Assembly: GCA_947467385.1 (NCBI GenBank) | Contig: CANIHJ010000011.1 | Location: 1-37,708 of the forward strand | Reading direction: 5' to 3' | DNA from: Deltaproteobacteria bacterium | GTDB lineage: Bacteria > Bdellovibrionota_C > UBA2361 > OMII01 | Length of the DNA: 37,708 bases | Shown: positions 27,437-35,320 of the stretch, one piece after another | Layout: the number at the start of each line of letters is the position of its first letter | Numbering within the stretch: the first letter of the stretch is position 1 | The notes under the pieces: generated by a model | Database searches by the model: none | Told to the model about the DNA's origin: nothing | Seen by the model: the letters and a program-made list of their open reading frames with translations, nothing else | Made by a program: the position numbers and the translations under genes

Positions 27437-27823
27437 ATGAATGGCTTCTTCTTCAGGTTACTCGGAGCGGGACGAAAAGGTTCGGCGTTTAGGAGGCTTT
27501 CGGCCGGCAAGGTGCCGTTCCTGAACGTTTCAGTGGGATGTCCGCACAAAGAGGCGCTGCAGTGGAGCCTCGCCCTGAGTGGGCTGGAGGAGGCCGTTTC
27601 AGCGGCAAAGGAGTCGTCCGCCGCCCTCAACAAGGCGCTTGGCGGCGCGGGCGAAGTTAAGCGGGCTAATTCTGAGGCATCCGGCTTCTCCCCTCAGCAG
27701 GTAGCGCAGGTAGAGCGTCTCGCTCAAGAGCTTGCGGAGCAGGGGCTGAGGGATCGGCTTTTGGCCCAAAACGCTCATTCTGGACCGCGCAGGGCTGAAA
27801 CTGCCCAGCGTCTTCTGGACTAA
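27437..27823 (+). CDS. Hypothetical small protein
   Basis: I do not recognise this 128-residue protein. It has a short hydrophobic/basic N-terminus (MNGFFFRLLGAGRKGSAFRR), which is not a convincing signal peptide, and a CPHKEALQW segment. A long Ala/Glu/Gln-rich helical region follows (GLEEAVSAAKESSAALNKAL, SPQQVAQVERLAQELAEQGL) that could be a coiled coil. Codon use matches neighbouring genes (G/C-rich third positions), a good AGAGG ribosome site lies 7 nt before the ATG, and a strong promoter with an embedded palindrome is 80-110 bp upstream. These support a real, regulated gene. An open frame on the other strand (27599-28000) has no comparable start signals. Confidence 0.6.
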   Translation: MNGFFFRLLGAGRKGSAFRRLSAGKVPFLNVSVGCPHKEALQWSLALSGLEEAVSAAKESSAALNKALGGAGEVKRANSEASGFSPQQVAQVERLAQELAEQGLRDRLLAQNAHSGPRRAETAQRLLD

Positions 27824-28152
27824 AATCACAGACTTCTCACCTATGACCGCATTACTACTCATACCGTAAGAGTGGGGACACCACCCCCAAAACCAGCTGC
27901 CGATCCGACCACTTACCCGAAGCGATTTATCTGGATGGGGCGAGCTGCAGCCACCGACCGAGATTTGTCCTGACAACAGCGATATGGTATCTCCTCTCAA
28001 TACGGTTAGGACGGTTTACCTTGAGTGGTTTCTGCCTTGTTGTGAAGCACCAAGCAGGTCTCTCGAGTCGTTTTAGTTTCGCTCCGCCCGGATGCCTGCC
28101 GCTCTCTGCTGAGCCTGGGTCGGCAATCGCCTGATTTAGTCTTGTTACTCCT
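27824..28152. other. Intergenic stretch upstream of oleA
   Basis: About 330 bp without a credible gene. It holds a direct repeat, ACGGTTAGG-ACGGTTTAC (28002-28019), with a 9-bp period; the second unit contains the CGGTTTA half-site also found in the palindrome at 27330-27344. I could not define a -35/-10 pair for oleA, and no Shine-Dalgarno is visible before its ATG. Confidence 0.5.
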
Positions 28153-29214
28153 ATGGTCGCATTTCGCTACAAGCACGTTTGCCTCGAGTCTTACGCAATA
28201 ACGATTCCGCCACAGACCCTTACCTCAACTGAGATCGAAGATCGCCTCGCTGAGGTCTATCGGCATCTCGGGCTTCCTTTCGGAACCCTTGAGCGCCTGA
28301 CGGGCATACGCTCGCGCAACCTGTGGGACATCTCTGAGCGCCCAAGCGTGCTTGGAACGGAGGTTACTCGCAGGGCCGTAGAGAATTCGGGATTCGATCT
28401 TCAAGACATCAAAGCGCTGTTCAGCTGCTCGGTTACCCGTGACTACTTCGAGCCGGCGACTGGCTGCCTTATCCACCGCAACCTGAAGCTTTCCGAGGAC
28501 GGCATCGCGCTCGACGTGAGCAATGCATGCCTTGGCTTTATGGACGGGATATTTTTTCTGGCCAACCTGATCGAGAGCGGCATGGTGAAGGTCGGAGTCG
28601 TGGTCTCTGCGGAGCACACGCGCTGCATGATCGACAACACGTTCGATAACGTCCTTGCGGGCAAGGCAACATCCCGCGACCACCTCCTGAGGCTGCTGCC
28701 GACCTTCACGATCGGCTCCGGAGCGGTTGCCTACGTGCTTTGCCACGAGAGCCTCTCAAAGAAGAAGCACAAGCTTCTCGGCGGAGCCACACGCTCCGCG
28801 ACCGAGCACTGCGACCTGTGCACTGGGAACGTCGATTACCACCTTGTCGATAGCCCTCCGCTTGGCCCAGTGATGGAGACCGAGTCTTCCAAGCTCCTGG
28901 CTGCTGCGGCCCTTCTGGGCCACCGGACGTGGGCGGATGCCTCGGAGGTGCTCGGCTGGAGCAAGGATGACATCGACCATGTCTTCTGCCACCAGGTCGG
29001 GCGCCAGGTTAACGAGGCGTTCTACGCCACCATGGGACTCGACTACTCCAAGGAGTTTGCGATCTATCCAACGCGCGGCAACCTTGTGTCTGCTGCCTTG
29101 CCCACCGCATTCGCTGTTGGGGTTGAGGAGAAGGGCATCAAGAAGGGCGAAAAGTGCATGCTCACGGGGTTTGGCTCTGGGCTCAATTCGCTCTTCCTTG
29201 GAATCGAGTGGTAG
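28153..29214 (+). CDS. oleA: OleA, acyl-CoA head-to-head condensing thiolase
   Basis: At 353 residues this is a thiolase-superfamily (KAS III-like) enzyme of the OleA type. OleA condenses two fatty acyl-CoAs to a beta-keto acid, the first step of long-chain olefin synthesis. Catalytic residues are all in place compared with Xanthomonas OleA (C143, H285, N315, E117). C126 lies in DVSNACLGFMDG, H280 in FCHQVGRQ and N310 in TRGNLVSAALP. E100 lies in SVTRDYFEPATG, the glutamate supplied across the dimer and diagnostic of OleA versus FabH. GGATRSATEHCDLCTGN also matches the OleA pattern. It is followed after 15 nt by the oleBC fusion and then oleD, making a complete cassette. The start codon has no visible Shine-Dalgarno; no better in-frame start is near. 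Confidence 0.93.
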   Translation: MVAFRYKHVCLESYAITIPPQTLTSTEIEDRLAEVYRHLGLPFGTLERLTGIRSRNLWDISERPSVLGTEVTRRAVENSGFDLQDIKALFSCSVTRDYFEPATGCLIHRNLKLSEDGIALDVSNACLGFMDGIFFLANLIESGMVKVGVVVSAEHTRCMIDNTFDNVLAGKATSRDHLLRLLPTFTIGSGAVAYVLCHESLSKKKHKLLGGATRSATEHCDLCTGNVDYHLVDSPPLGPVMETESSKLLAAAALLGHRTWADASEVLGWSKDDIDHVFCHQVGRQVNEAFYATMGLDYSKEFAIYPTRGNLVSAALPTAFAVGVEEKGIKKGEKCMLTGFGSGLNSLFLGIEW

Positions 29215-29229
29215 CGGCAGGGAGCTCCG

Positions 29230-31839
29230 GTGGCTGAACAGGTGCTTCCATTTCAGTCCCGCTTTGTGTCCATCGGTGGATACAAGATGCACTACCTCGA
29301 TGAGGGTAGCGGGCCGGTTGTGCTCCTTCTGCACGGCAATCCGACCTGGTCTTTTTTTTACCGTAATGTGATTCGCGAGCTTCGCGGCAGCTTCCGGCTG
29401 ATTGCTCCGGATTTTCTGGGTTGTGGCCTCTCAGACCGCACACCCGGGGTGCGCTTTCGCGCCATCGACCGAATCAACCAGCTCGATGAGTTTGTGCGGA
29501 CGCTTGGCCTAGACCGGTTTTCGATGGTGATGCACGACTGGGGCGGGCCGCTGGGCACCGGCTTCATGCTTCGCAATCTCGATCGGATTGACCGGATCGT
29601 GTACCTCAACACAACTCTCACCGAGACAGAAAGCTTGCCGCCGATCATCAAGCTTGCCGCTATGCCGATCATAGGCAAACTGCTCACTCGCCACACGGCC
29701 ATGTTCGTCAAGCTTACGACCTCGATGGGCGCAAACAAAAGGCTCACGCCGGACATCGTTGCCGGATACCGTTTCCCCTACACAACACGGCAGCGTCGCG
29801 ACGCCATCTGGGACTTTGTTGCTGACATTCCGTTCGACTCTGATCACCCAACATACACCCAGATGGTCGATATCGCCGCAGGTTTGCCGCGTGTCGCGCA
29901 GAAGCCTGTGAAGATTATCTGGGGCCTTAAGGACCCCTGCTTTCACCGAGAGATGTTGAGCAAGGTGGCGGCGCACTTCCCGAAAGCCGAGATCTTGGAG
30001 ATCCCTGAGGCATCGCACCTTGTGCTCGACGACGCCCCGAACATTGCGATTCCGGCTATACAGGAGTTTCTCTCGCGGGCGACGAACGCGTCGGAAGGGG
30101 TGGTCCGGCCTCCTGCGGGGGAGCCCAACCGGGAGAGTGGAGAGATCCACGCGGTATACGACCACGTTGTGCGCATAGCAGAGGCTGTCCCTAACGCGTC
30201 GGCGGTCATAACGCCGCGCTGGGTTCGTGACCCGATCAATGGAAGCGCCCTTCACTACTCTCACACGACCTACGGGGAGCTGCTAAAGCTCGTGAACCAA
30301 TACCAGCGAGGATTTGCTGAGCTTGGGCTGGCGCCGGGGGACCGAGTACTCATGCTCGTTACACCAGGCGCGGACTTTCTGGCCTTGAGCCTTGCCGTGG
30401 CCGGTCGCGGGGCTACGCCGGTGTTCGTGGACCCGGGCATCGGACTTGAGCGCCTCTCCCGCTGCATTCAGGATGCGGACCCCGCAGCCTTCATCGGCTC
30501 TCCTAAGGCGCACCTCCTGAGGTTTCTTCGCCGCTCGCTCTTTCACCGCATCAAGTTTCATGTCACCGCCTCCGAATGGGCGTTCTCTCGCGGATACTCG
30601 CTGGGATACTTCAAGCGATTCGCCAACGCCCCGATTGCTCCGGTGCCACTGCCGGTCTTGAGGGATGACGGTTCTCTCCGGGCGCGAGATGCGGCTCTCA
30701 TTGCTTTCACCTCGGGCGCGACGGGAACCCCCAAGGGGGTAGTTATAACCAACTCGATGATGTCTGAGCAGCTTCGTGCGATCCGCGAGGTGCTCGGCCA
30801 GAAGGCGGGCACCGCGGATCTCACGCTGCTGCCCATCTTCTCACTCTTCAATGTGGCCCTTGGAGTGGCGAGCGTGTTTCCGACGATGCCACCCGGCAAG
30901 CCTCTTGCGCTCGATCCGGCTCAAGTGGTCAAGCTCGTAGGGGACCTCGGCATTGAGTCGTCCTTTGGGTCGCCGACGCTGTGGCACAAGATCGCCGAGT
31001 ACGCCCTCCGATCGGGCGCCACCCTGCCGACGATCAAGCGGGTGTTCATGGCCGGGTGCTCGGTCCCGCCGGCGACGATCCAGCTTGTTAAGCGCACCGT
31101 GCCCAATGGCGAGGTTGCTACCCCGTATGGAGCCACCGAGGCCTTGCCCGTCACATACATCACCGGCTCTGCGATTCTCGATGGTATATGGGCTCGAGCA
31201 ACTACGGGCGAGCAGGGGACCCCGGTAGGTAAGCCGATTCCGGACGTTGAGGTGAGGATTATTAGAGCCACGCAGGACGTCATTAAGACGGCCGACCAGG
31301 CAATCGTTCTTCCAGATGGAGAGATTGGCGAGGTGATCGTGCGCGGCGCGGTGGTGAGCCCTGAGTATCTTCACCGGCCCGATGCGAATAGGGCCGGAAA
31401 GATCCTCGATGGAGATGGATTCTGGCATCGCGTTGGGGATCTGGGATATCTCGATGCCGCAGGAAACCTCTATTATTGCGGGCGCAAAGGCCACTCGGTA
31501 TACGCCGGGGACAGAGCGTTTCACAGTGTCCCCCTTGAAGAGATTTTCAATAAGTCGGGCCGAGTCCGCAGGTCGGCACTGGTCGGAATTCGTGGGGGGC
31601 AGGAGGCGGCGATCGTCGTTGAGCCCTATCCCCAGTATTGGCCCGATACGCCCGAGAAGCACGAAGACTTCGTTGCGGAGCTGCGCTCCATCGCGCAGAC
31701 GAGCGATTTGACGAAGGACATCCGCATTTTCCTCTTTCATCGGGCGTTTCCTGTTGATGCCCGGCACAATGCCAAGATTTTCCGCGATCAGCTGGCTGAC
31801 TGGGCTGACCGACAGCTAACTCGTCAAAAAGCGGCATAA
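29230..31839 (+). CDS. oleBC: OleBC fusion: beta-lactone decarboxylase + beta-lactone synthetase
   Basis: At 869 residues this is a natural fusion. Residues 1-285 are OleB, a haloalkane-dehalogenase-like alpha/beta hydrolase that decarboxylates the beta-lactone to a cis-olefin. It carries HGNPTW (35-40), nucleophile D103 in MHDWGGPLG, D235 in WGLKDPCF and H263 in ASHLVLDD. After a ~20-residue linker, residues ~305-869 are OleC, an acyl-AMP-ligase-family enzyme that closes the beta-lactone from the beta-hydroxy acid with ATP. It shows the P-loop FTSGATGTPKGVV (493-505), PYGATEALP (632-640), GDLGYLD (736-742) and YYCGRKGHSVYAGDR. The start is the GTG at 29230, with GGAG 5 nt upstream. Known OleBC fusions are best described from actinobacteria such as Micrococcus, with the same oleA-oleBC-oleD order. 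Fusion implies channelling of the reactive beta-lactone. Confidence 0.93.
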   Translation: MAEQVLPFQSRFVSIGGYKMHYLDEGSGPVVLLLHGNPTWSFFYRNVIRELRGSFRLIAPDFLGCGLSDRTPGVRFRAIDRINQLDEFVRTLGLDRFSMVMHDWGGPLGTGFMLRNLDRIDRIVYLNTTLTETESLPPIIKLAAMPIIGKLLTRHTAMFVKLTTSMGANKRLTPDIVAGYRFPYTTRQRRDAIWDFVADIPFDSDHPTYTQMVDIAAGLPRVAQKPVKIIWGLKDPCFHREMLSKVAAHFPKAEILEIPEASHLVLDDAPNIAIPAIQEFLSRATNASEGVVRPPAGEPNRESGEIHAVYDHVVRIAEAVPNASAVITPRWVRDPINGSALHYSHTTYGELLKLVNQYQRGFAELGLAPGDRVLMLVTPGADFLALSLAVAGRGATPVFVDPGIGLERLSRCIQDADPAAFIGSPKAHLLRFLRRSLFHRIKFHVTASEWAFSRGYSLGYFKRFANAPIAPVPLPVLRDDGSLRARDAALIAFTSGATGTPKGVVITNSMMSEQLRAIREVLGQKAGTADLTLLPIFSLFNVALGVASVFPTMPPGKPLALDPAQVVKLVGDLGIESSFGSPTLWHKIAEYALRSGATLPTIKRVFMAGCSVPPATIQLVKRTVPNGEVATPYGATEALPVTYITGSAILDGIWARATTGEQGTPVGKPIPDVEVRIIRATQDVIKTADQAIVLPDGEIGEVIVRGAVVSPEYLHRPDANRAGKILDGDGFWHRVGDLGYLDAAGNLYYCGRKGHSVYAGDRAFHSVPLEEIFNKSGRVRRSALVGIRGGQEAAIVVEPYPQYWPDTPEKHEDFVAELRSIAQTSDLTKDIRIFLFHRAFPVDARHNAKIFRDQLADWADRQLTRQKAA

Positions 31840-31844
31840 CGCCC

Positions 31845-32852
31845 ATGGGACGCCGTTACGTTGTCACCGGGGGCGGGGGATTTGTCGGTAAGGCGCTTGC
31901 AGCAGCTCTGATTCGATCGGGCCATGAGGTCATCAGCATATCGCGAAAGGCATACCCCGAGCTGAAGGCGCTCGGGGTCACGTCGCTCCAAGGTGATATT
32001 GGCAGCAATGTAGACGGGTGGTGGCAGTCACTCAGGGGATGCCATGGCGTTTTCCACACGGCTGCCAACGTAGAGATGTGGGGCCGCTATGCGGGGTTCT
32101 ACCGGACCAACGTGACAGGGACGCGGAATGTCATTGAGGCCTGCCGTCGCGCGGGCGTTCCTAATCTCGTCTTTACGAGCTCACCAAGCGTCATTCACGA
32201 CGGCTCAGACCTTAAGGGCATAGACGAAAGCTATCCGTACCCGAGGCATTACGATGCGTTCTATCCCGAAACGAAGGCGCAGGCAGAGCGCGAGGTTCTT
32301 GCGGCTGACTCGCCGGGCGCGCTGCGGACCGTTGCGCTTCGGCCCCATCTCATCTGGGGGCCGGGCGACACACACCTCGTTCCTACCATCGTGGCTCGCG
32401 CCCAGGCAGGTCGGCTGCGCCGCATCGGTGACGGCAGCAACGTGGTTGACGTTACCTATATTGATGATTGCGTGAATGCCCATCTCTGCGCGATGCGCAC
32501 TCTTGAGACCGCTCCTGACCGGGCCGGAGGCAAGCCGTATTTCATCAGCCAGGGAGATCCGGTCAACATGTGGGGCTGGATCGATGATGTCCTCAGGCGC
32601 CAAGGTGTTCCGAGGGTGACGAGTTCCCTGCCGACGTGCCTTGCCAAAGCAATTGCGCTGGTCATGGAGGGCGTTGCGCGGACCCTGCTGCTGTTCGGCA
32701 TTGAAATTCAGCCCCTTCTGACGAGGTTTCTCGTTTCCGAGATGTCCACGAGCCACTTTTTCTCAATCGAGAACGCGCGCCGAGATCTTGGATATTCGCC
32801 TTCACGGAGCGTCGCGCAGGCGCTCGACGATACCTTTTCCCGTGCTGCGTAA
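31845..32852 (+). CDS. oleD: OleD, NADPH-dependent 2-alkyl-3-ketoacid reductase
   Basis: A 335-residue extended short-chain dehydrogenase. It has the nucleotide-binding TGGGGFVG (8-15), AANVEMWG, a serine region TSSPSV (111-116), the catalytic Y140-x3-K144 pair in YPETKAQAE, and RPHLIWGPGD. OleD reduces the OleA product to the beta-hydroxy acid used by OleC. Here it begins 5 nt after oleBC and must be co-transcribed. The family resembles sterol C4-decarboxylase/3-beta-HSD proteins, but the operon settles the assignment. The ribosome site is weak, so coupling to oleBC is likely. A GC-rich short hairpin (GGCGC/GCGCC, near 32882-32900) and a T-run at 32950-32956 follow the gene, but do not form a clean terminator. 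Confidence 0.93.
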   Translation: MGRRYVVTGGGGFVGKALAAALIRSGHEVISISRKAYPELKALGVTSLQGDIGSNVDGWWQSLRGCHGVFHTAANVEMWGRYAGFYRTNVTGTRNVIEACRRAGVPNLVFTSSPSVIHDGSDLKGIDESYPYPRHYDAFYPETKAQAEREVLAADSPGALRTVALRPHLIWGPGDTHLVPTIVARAQAGRLRRIGDGSNVVDVTYIDDCVNAHLCAMRTLETAPDRAGGKPYFISQGDPVNMWGWIDDVLRRQGVPRVTSSLPTCLAKAIALVMEGVARTLLLFGIEIQPLLTRFLVSEMSTSHFFSIENARRDLGYSPSRSVAQALDDTFSRAA

Positions 32853-33037
32853 CCGGTTCTCTGTGTGATGTGAAGACCTTGGGCGCCAATAGCGCGCGCC
32901 GATTCGGGAAATGCAAAATCCGATTTTCTCGTAGACGATCCCATGAATCCTTTTTTTGCTTTGGATCGCGGCACTTGCGGTGTACCCGCGCCACCGGTCT
33001 ACGTTGACGCAAGGCAGCCAAGGCAAAAATTTCCTTT

Positions 33038-34819
33038 ATGGCAGCACGCAGCGGGGAGCAAACTGCAATCATGGTACGAAGGATGGTTAGCCCCCAAAAT
33101 TCCCCCGCGTGGGGTTCTCTGCGTTCAGTCCTGAACGCAACCCTGTTCGTGTGCGCTGCGCTCGCCGCTGTTGCTCCACGACACAGCTTTGCCCTTCCTC
33201 AGAGGAGGGTCATTCCTGGACAAGAGATCGTTGTCTCATTCAAGCCGCCCGCATTTGGCCAAGTCGTGCGGAGCACGCGCGTGGTGGGCAACGTTCAGCT
33301 CCCGAGCGGACTTCGCATGAAGCGGGTTCACGGGATTGGCTCAATCGGCGTCGTGTCTTCGGACTCGGCCGCGTTTGCAGCTAATGCGGATCCGGTGCCA
33401 GTGGACGATGCGGAGATAGCGCACCGCTGCGACGAGATCCTCAAAAAAAACCAGGGCCTCCCGATCGTGTGCGAAGCGAATACGCTGTTCGACGCTGTCG
33501 CCACAACGCCAAATGACCCGTACTACTCGACCCTCTACGGACTGGCGAAGATTCAGGCGCCGGCTGCGTGGGACATCTCGACTGGCTCTTCTGGCGTGAT
33601 GGTTGCCGTGATCGACACCGGTGTTCAGTACACGCATCCGGACCTCTCGGCCAACATCGCCGTTAACACCGGAGAGACCCCGAATAACGGCGTTGATGAT
33701 GACCGAAATGGCTATGTAGATGACTACTATGGCTATGACTTCATCAACTACGACGGCAATCCGATGGACGACCATTACCATGGGACGCACTGCGCCGGAA
33801 CGATTGGTGCCAAGGGCGACAATTCGGTAGGTGTGGTTGGCGTGTCTTGGCGCGCCTCGATCCTTCCCGTGAAGGTGCTAAGTGCATCGGGCTCGGGCTC
33901 CCTTGCGTCCGTTGCTGCTGGCATCAACTACGCGGTGGCGCGTGGAGCTAAGATCCTGAGCATGTCGCTTGGCGGATCGTCGAGCTCTGCGACGCTCGAC
34001 AACGCAATTTCGGCGGCGCGCACAAGCGGCGTGCTCATAGTTGCGGCAGCGGGAAATTCGGGCCAGAACACGGATTACTACCCGTCGTATCCGGCAAGCT
34101 CGCCATCGGACAACGTCTTGGCGATCGCTGCGACCGACTCATCTGACACGCCAGCGTCGTGGTCGAACTACGGGCCGCTCTCAGTTGACGTCGCAGCCCC
34201 AGGAGTGAGCATCTACAGCACGCTCCTTGGCAGCGGGTACGACTACCTGAGCGGAACCTCTATGGCCACGCCGCATGTGGCGGGCATGGCGGCCGTTCTG
34301 AAGGCCATAAATCCAGGTCTGAGCTACCTCGAGATTAAGACGATCATTATGCAGACGGTGGACCCCATCGCTGCGCTGAATGGAAAGATCGTCTCCGGAG
34401 GCCGCGTCAACCTGTACAAGGCTGCTTTAGCGGCACGCGACGGGAGCTCCACACCCACGCCTGCCCCGACTGCAACACCGACGCCGATACAGACAGCGAC
34501 GCCGACCCCGAGCACGCCGACGCCGACCCCGACGCCGGAGCCGACTGAGCCGCCAGCCGACTCGCCTTACCGCGAGATGTCAATCTCGCTGGAGCGCATG
34601 AAGCGGATGGTCTACATCTTCGGAGAGGTCCGTGATGAAAACGAGGGCCTGGTTGTAGGAATCAAGGTCAACCTCCGTTGCCGGTCTCGCCTCGTTACAA
34701 GCCGCACCACGGATGAGGAAGGTTACTATGAGGTCCCTATGAGGAGGCCGAACCAAAAGATAACCTGCTACGTCGAGGACGAGGACGGCAACCGCTCGCG
34801 GAGGCTTCGATTCCGCTAG
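33038..34819 (+). CDS. Secreted subtilisin-like serine protease (S8) with Pro/Thr linker and C-terminal beta domain
   Basis: A 593-residue frame; residue numbers count from the first ATG. In-frame ATGs at 33071 and 33083 may be the real start and would put the hydrophobic signal sequence (VLNATLFVCAALAAVAP, ~31-47) nearer the N-terminus. An inhibitor-like propeptide (~55-155) precedes the peptidase domain, whose catalytic triad is intact: D193 (VAVIDTGVQ), H248 (HGTHCAGT) and S408 (SGTSMATPHVAG), with oxyanion N340 (AAAGNSG). DDDRNGYVDDYYGYDF looks like a calcium-binding acidic loop. Residues ~471-507 are a Thr/Pro-rich linker, encoded by imperfect short repeats. It leads to an ~80-residue domain resembling a carboxypeptidase-regulatory/Ig-like beta sandwich (YIFGEVRDENEGLVVGIKV, TDEEGYYEVPM). 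It is exported, probably for extracellular protein degradation or processing. Confidence 0.92.
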   Translation: MAARSGEQTAIMVRRMVSPQNSPAWGSLRSVLNATLFVCAALAAVAPRHSFALPQRRVIPGQEIVVSFKPPAFGQVVRSTRVVGNVQLPSGLRMKRVHGIGSIGVVSSDSAAFAANADPVPVDDAEIAHRCDEILKKNQGLPIVCEANTLFDAVATTPNDPYYSTLYGLAKIQAPAAWDISTGSSGVMVAVIDTGVQYTHPDLSANIAVNTGETPNNGVDDDRNGYVDDYYGYDFINYDGNPMDDHYHGTHCAGTIGAKGDNSVGVVGVSWRASILPVKVLSASGSGSLASVAAGINYAVARGAKILSMSLGGSSSSATLDNAISAARTSGVLIVAAAGNSGQNTDYYPSYPASSPSDNVLAIAATDSSDTPASWSNYGPLSVDVAAPGVSIYSTLLGSGYDYLSGTSMATPHVAGMAAVLKAINPGLSYLEIKTIIMQTVDPIAALNGKIVSGGRVNLYKAALAARDGSSTPTPAPTATPTPIQTATPTPSTPTPTPTPEPTEPPADSPYREMSISLERMKRMVYIFGEVRDENEGLVVGIKVNLRCRSRLVTSRTTDEEGYYEVPMRRPNQKITCYVEDEDGNRSRRLRFR

Positions 34820-34847
34820 GCCGATTGGGGCAGCAAGAACAGCCCTG

Positions 34848-35225
34848 CTACTCGGCGAGTCCCCCCGCAGAGGAATCCCAGGTGAAAACCCTGCCGGATC
34901 CCTTCGGATGGGACGCGGTTCCCCGAAAAAAGCTCTCCGAGGCCTGGATCGTAAGCTGGGTTCCCTCGGAGAGCTTTTGTATGCCCGGCAGCTGCGAACA
35001 ACTTGCTCCAGTGCAGCTCAGGTATCGCTCCGTCGTCAGAAAGTATGCTTCCTCCGCCATGGCGACCGAGCGCAGGTCGATCTCGGCGCGGGCATCGAAT
35101 GCGTTTGCCCGGTACGCCGCATAGCGGGGAAGGGCAACGGCAATTAGGGCGCTCACAATCCCCATGACCACGAGCAGCTCTATCAGCGTAAAGCCGCGAT
35201 CCTTGTTCCTTCGTTCAATATACAT
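34848..35225 (-). CDS. Type IV prepilin-like protein
   Basis: At 125 residues from the ATG at 35225, this start is chosen because GGGGGAG lies about 8 nt upstream and the leader is then a typical short basic one (MYIERRNKDRG). A longer frame to 35318 would give an implausible leader. The class III signal is plain: cleavage after G11, new N-terminal F12, the essential Glu at +5 (FTLIE), then the hydrophobic helix LLVVMGIVSALIAVALPRYA. The globular part has a Cys pair (YLSCTGASCSQL) and ends in SGRVFTWDSSAGGLAE, like minor pilins or short PilA/PilE types. It is assembled in the inner membrane by the type IV pilus or type II secretion machinery, none of which is in the window. A perfect hairpin lies inside its 3' half. 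The upstream gene for a secreted protein is 95 bp away on the same strand. Confidence 0.88.
   Translation of the reverse strand: MYIERRNKDRGFTLIELLVVMGIVSALIAVALPRYAAYRANAFDARAEIDLRSVAMAEEAYFLTTERYLSCTGASCSQLPGIQKLSEGTQLTIQASESFFRGTASHPKGSGRVFTWDSSAGGLAE
34928..34978. terminator. Bidirectional terminator-like hairpin inside the pilin gene
   Basis: Bases 34928-34942 (AAAAGCTCTCCGAGG) pair perfectly with 34964-34978 across a 21-nt loop. Read on the plus strand it ends in TTTT, and on the minus strand in six Ts (to 34926). It lies 108 bp after the subtilase stop, a suitable place for that gene's terminator, yet it is within the pilin coding sequence (about residues 83-100 on the minus strand). 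Confidence 0.7.
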
Positions 35226-35320
35226 TGCGCTTCTCCCCCGCAACAACTCGAGGGATGTTCGGAGCTGGGGTGGGGAAGTTGTGTCTGGAAAGGCGCCCTC
35301 AAATCTAGGGGCAGGCATCC

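Noticed and set aside
27599-28000. 133-codon open frame on the minus strand
   Set aside because: No ribosome site, composition unlike a protein of this genome, and it overlaps the better-supported plus-strand gene at 27437-27823.
30841-31767. 308-codon minus-strand frame opposite oleBC
   Set aside because: It lies entirely within the OleC domain, which has all expected motifs; a GC-rich codon shadow.
33004-33032. TTGACG with AAATTT 17 bp downstream as a subtilase promoter
   Set aside because: The -10 match is poor, so it cannot be told from chance.
34445-34560. Short tandem-like repeat of ACGCCGACCCCG type
   Set aside because: It simply encodes the Thr/Pro linker of the subtilase and is not an independent repeat element.
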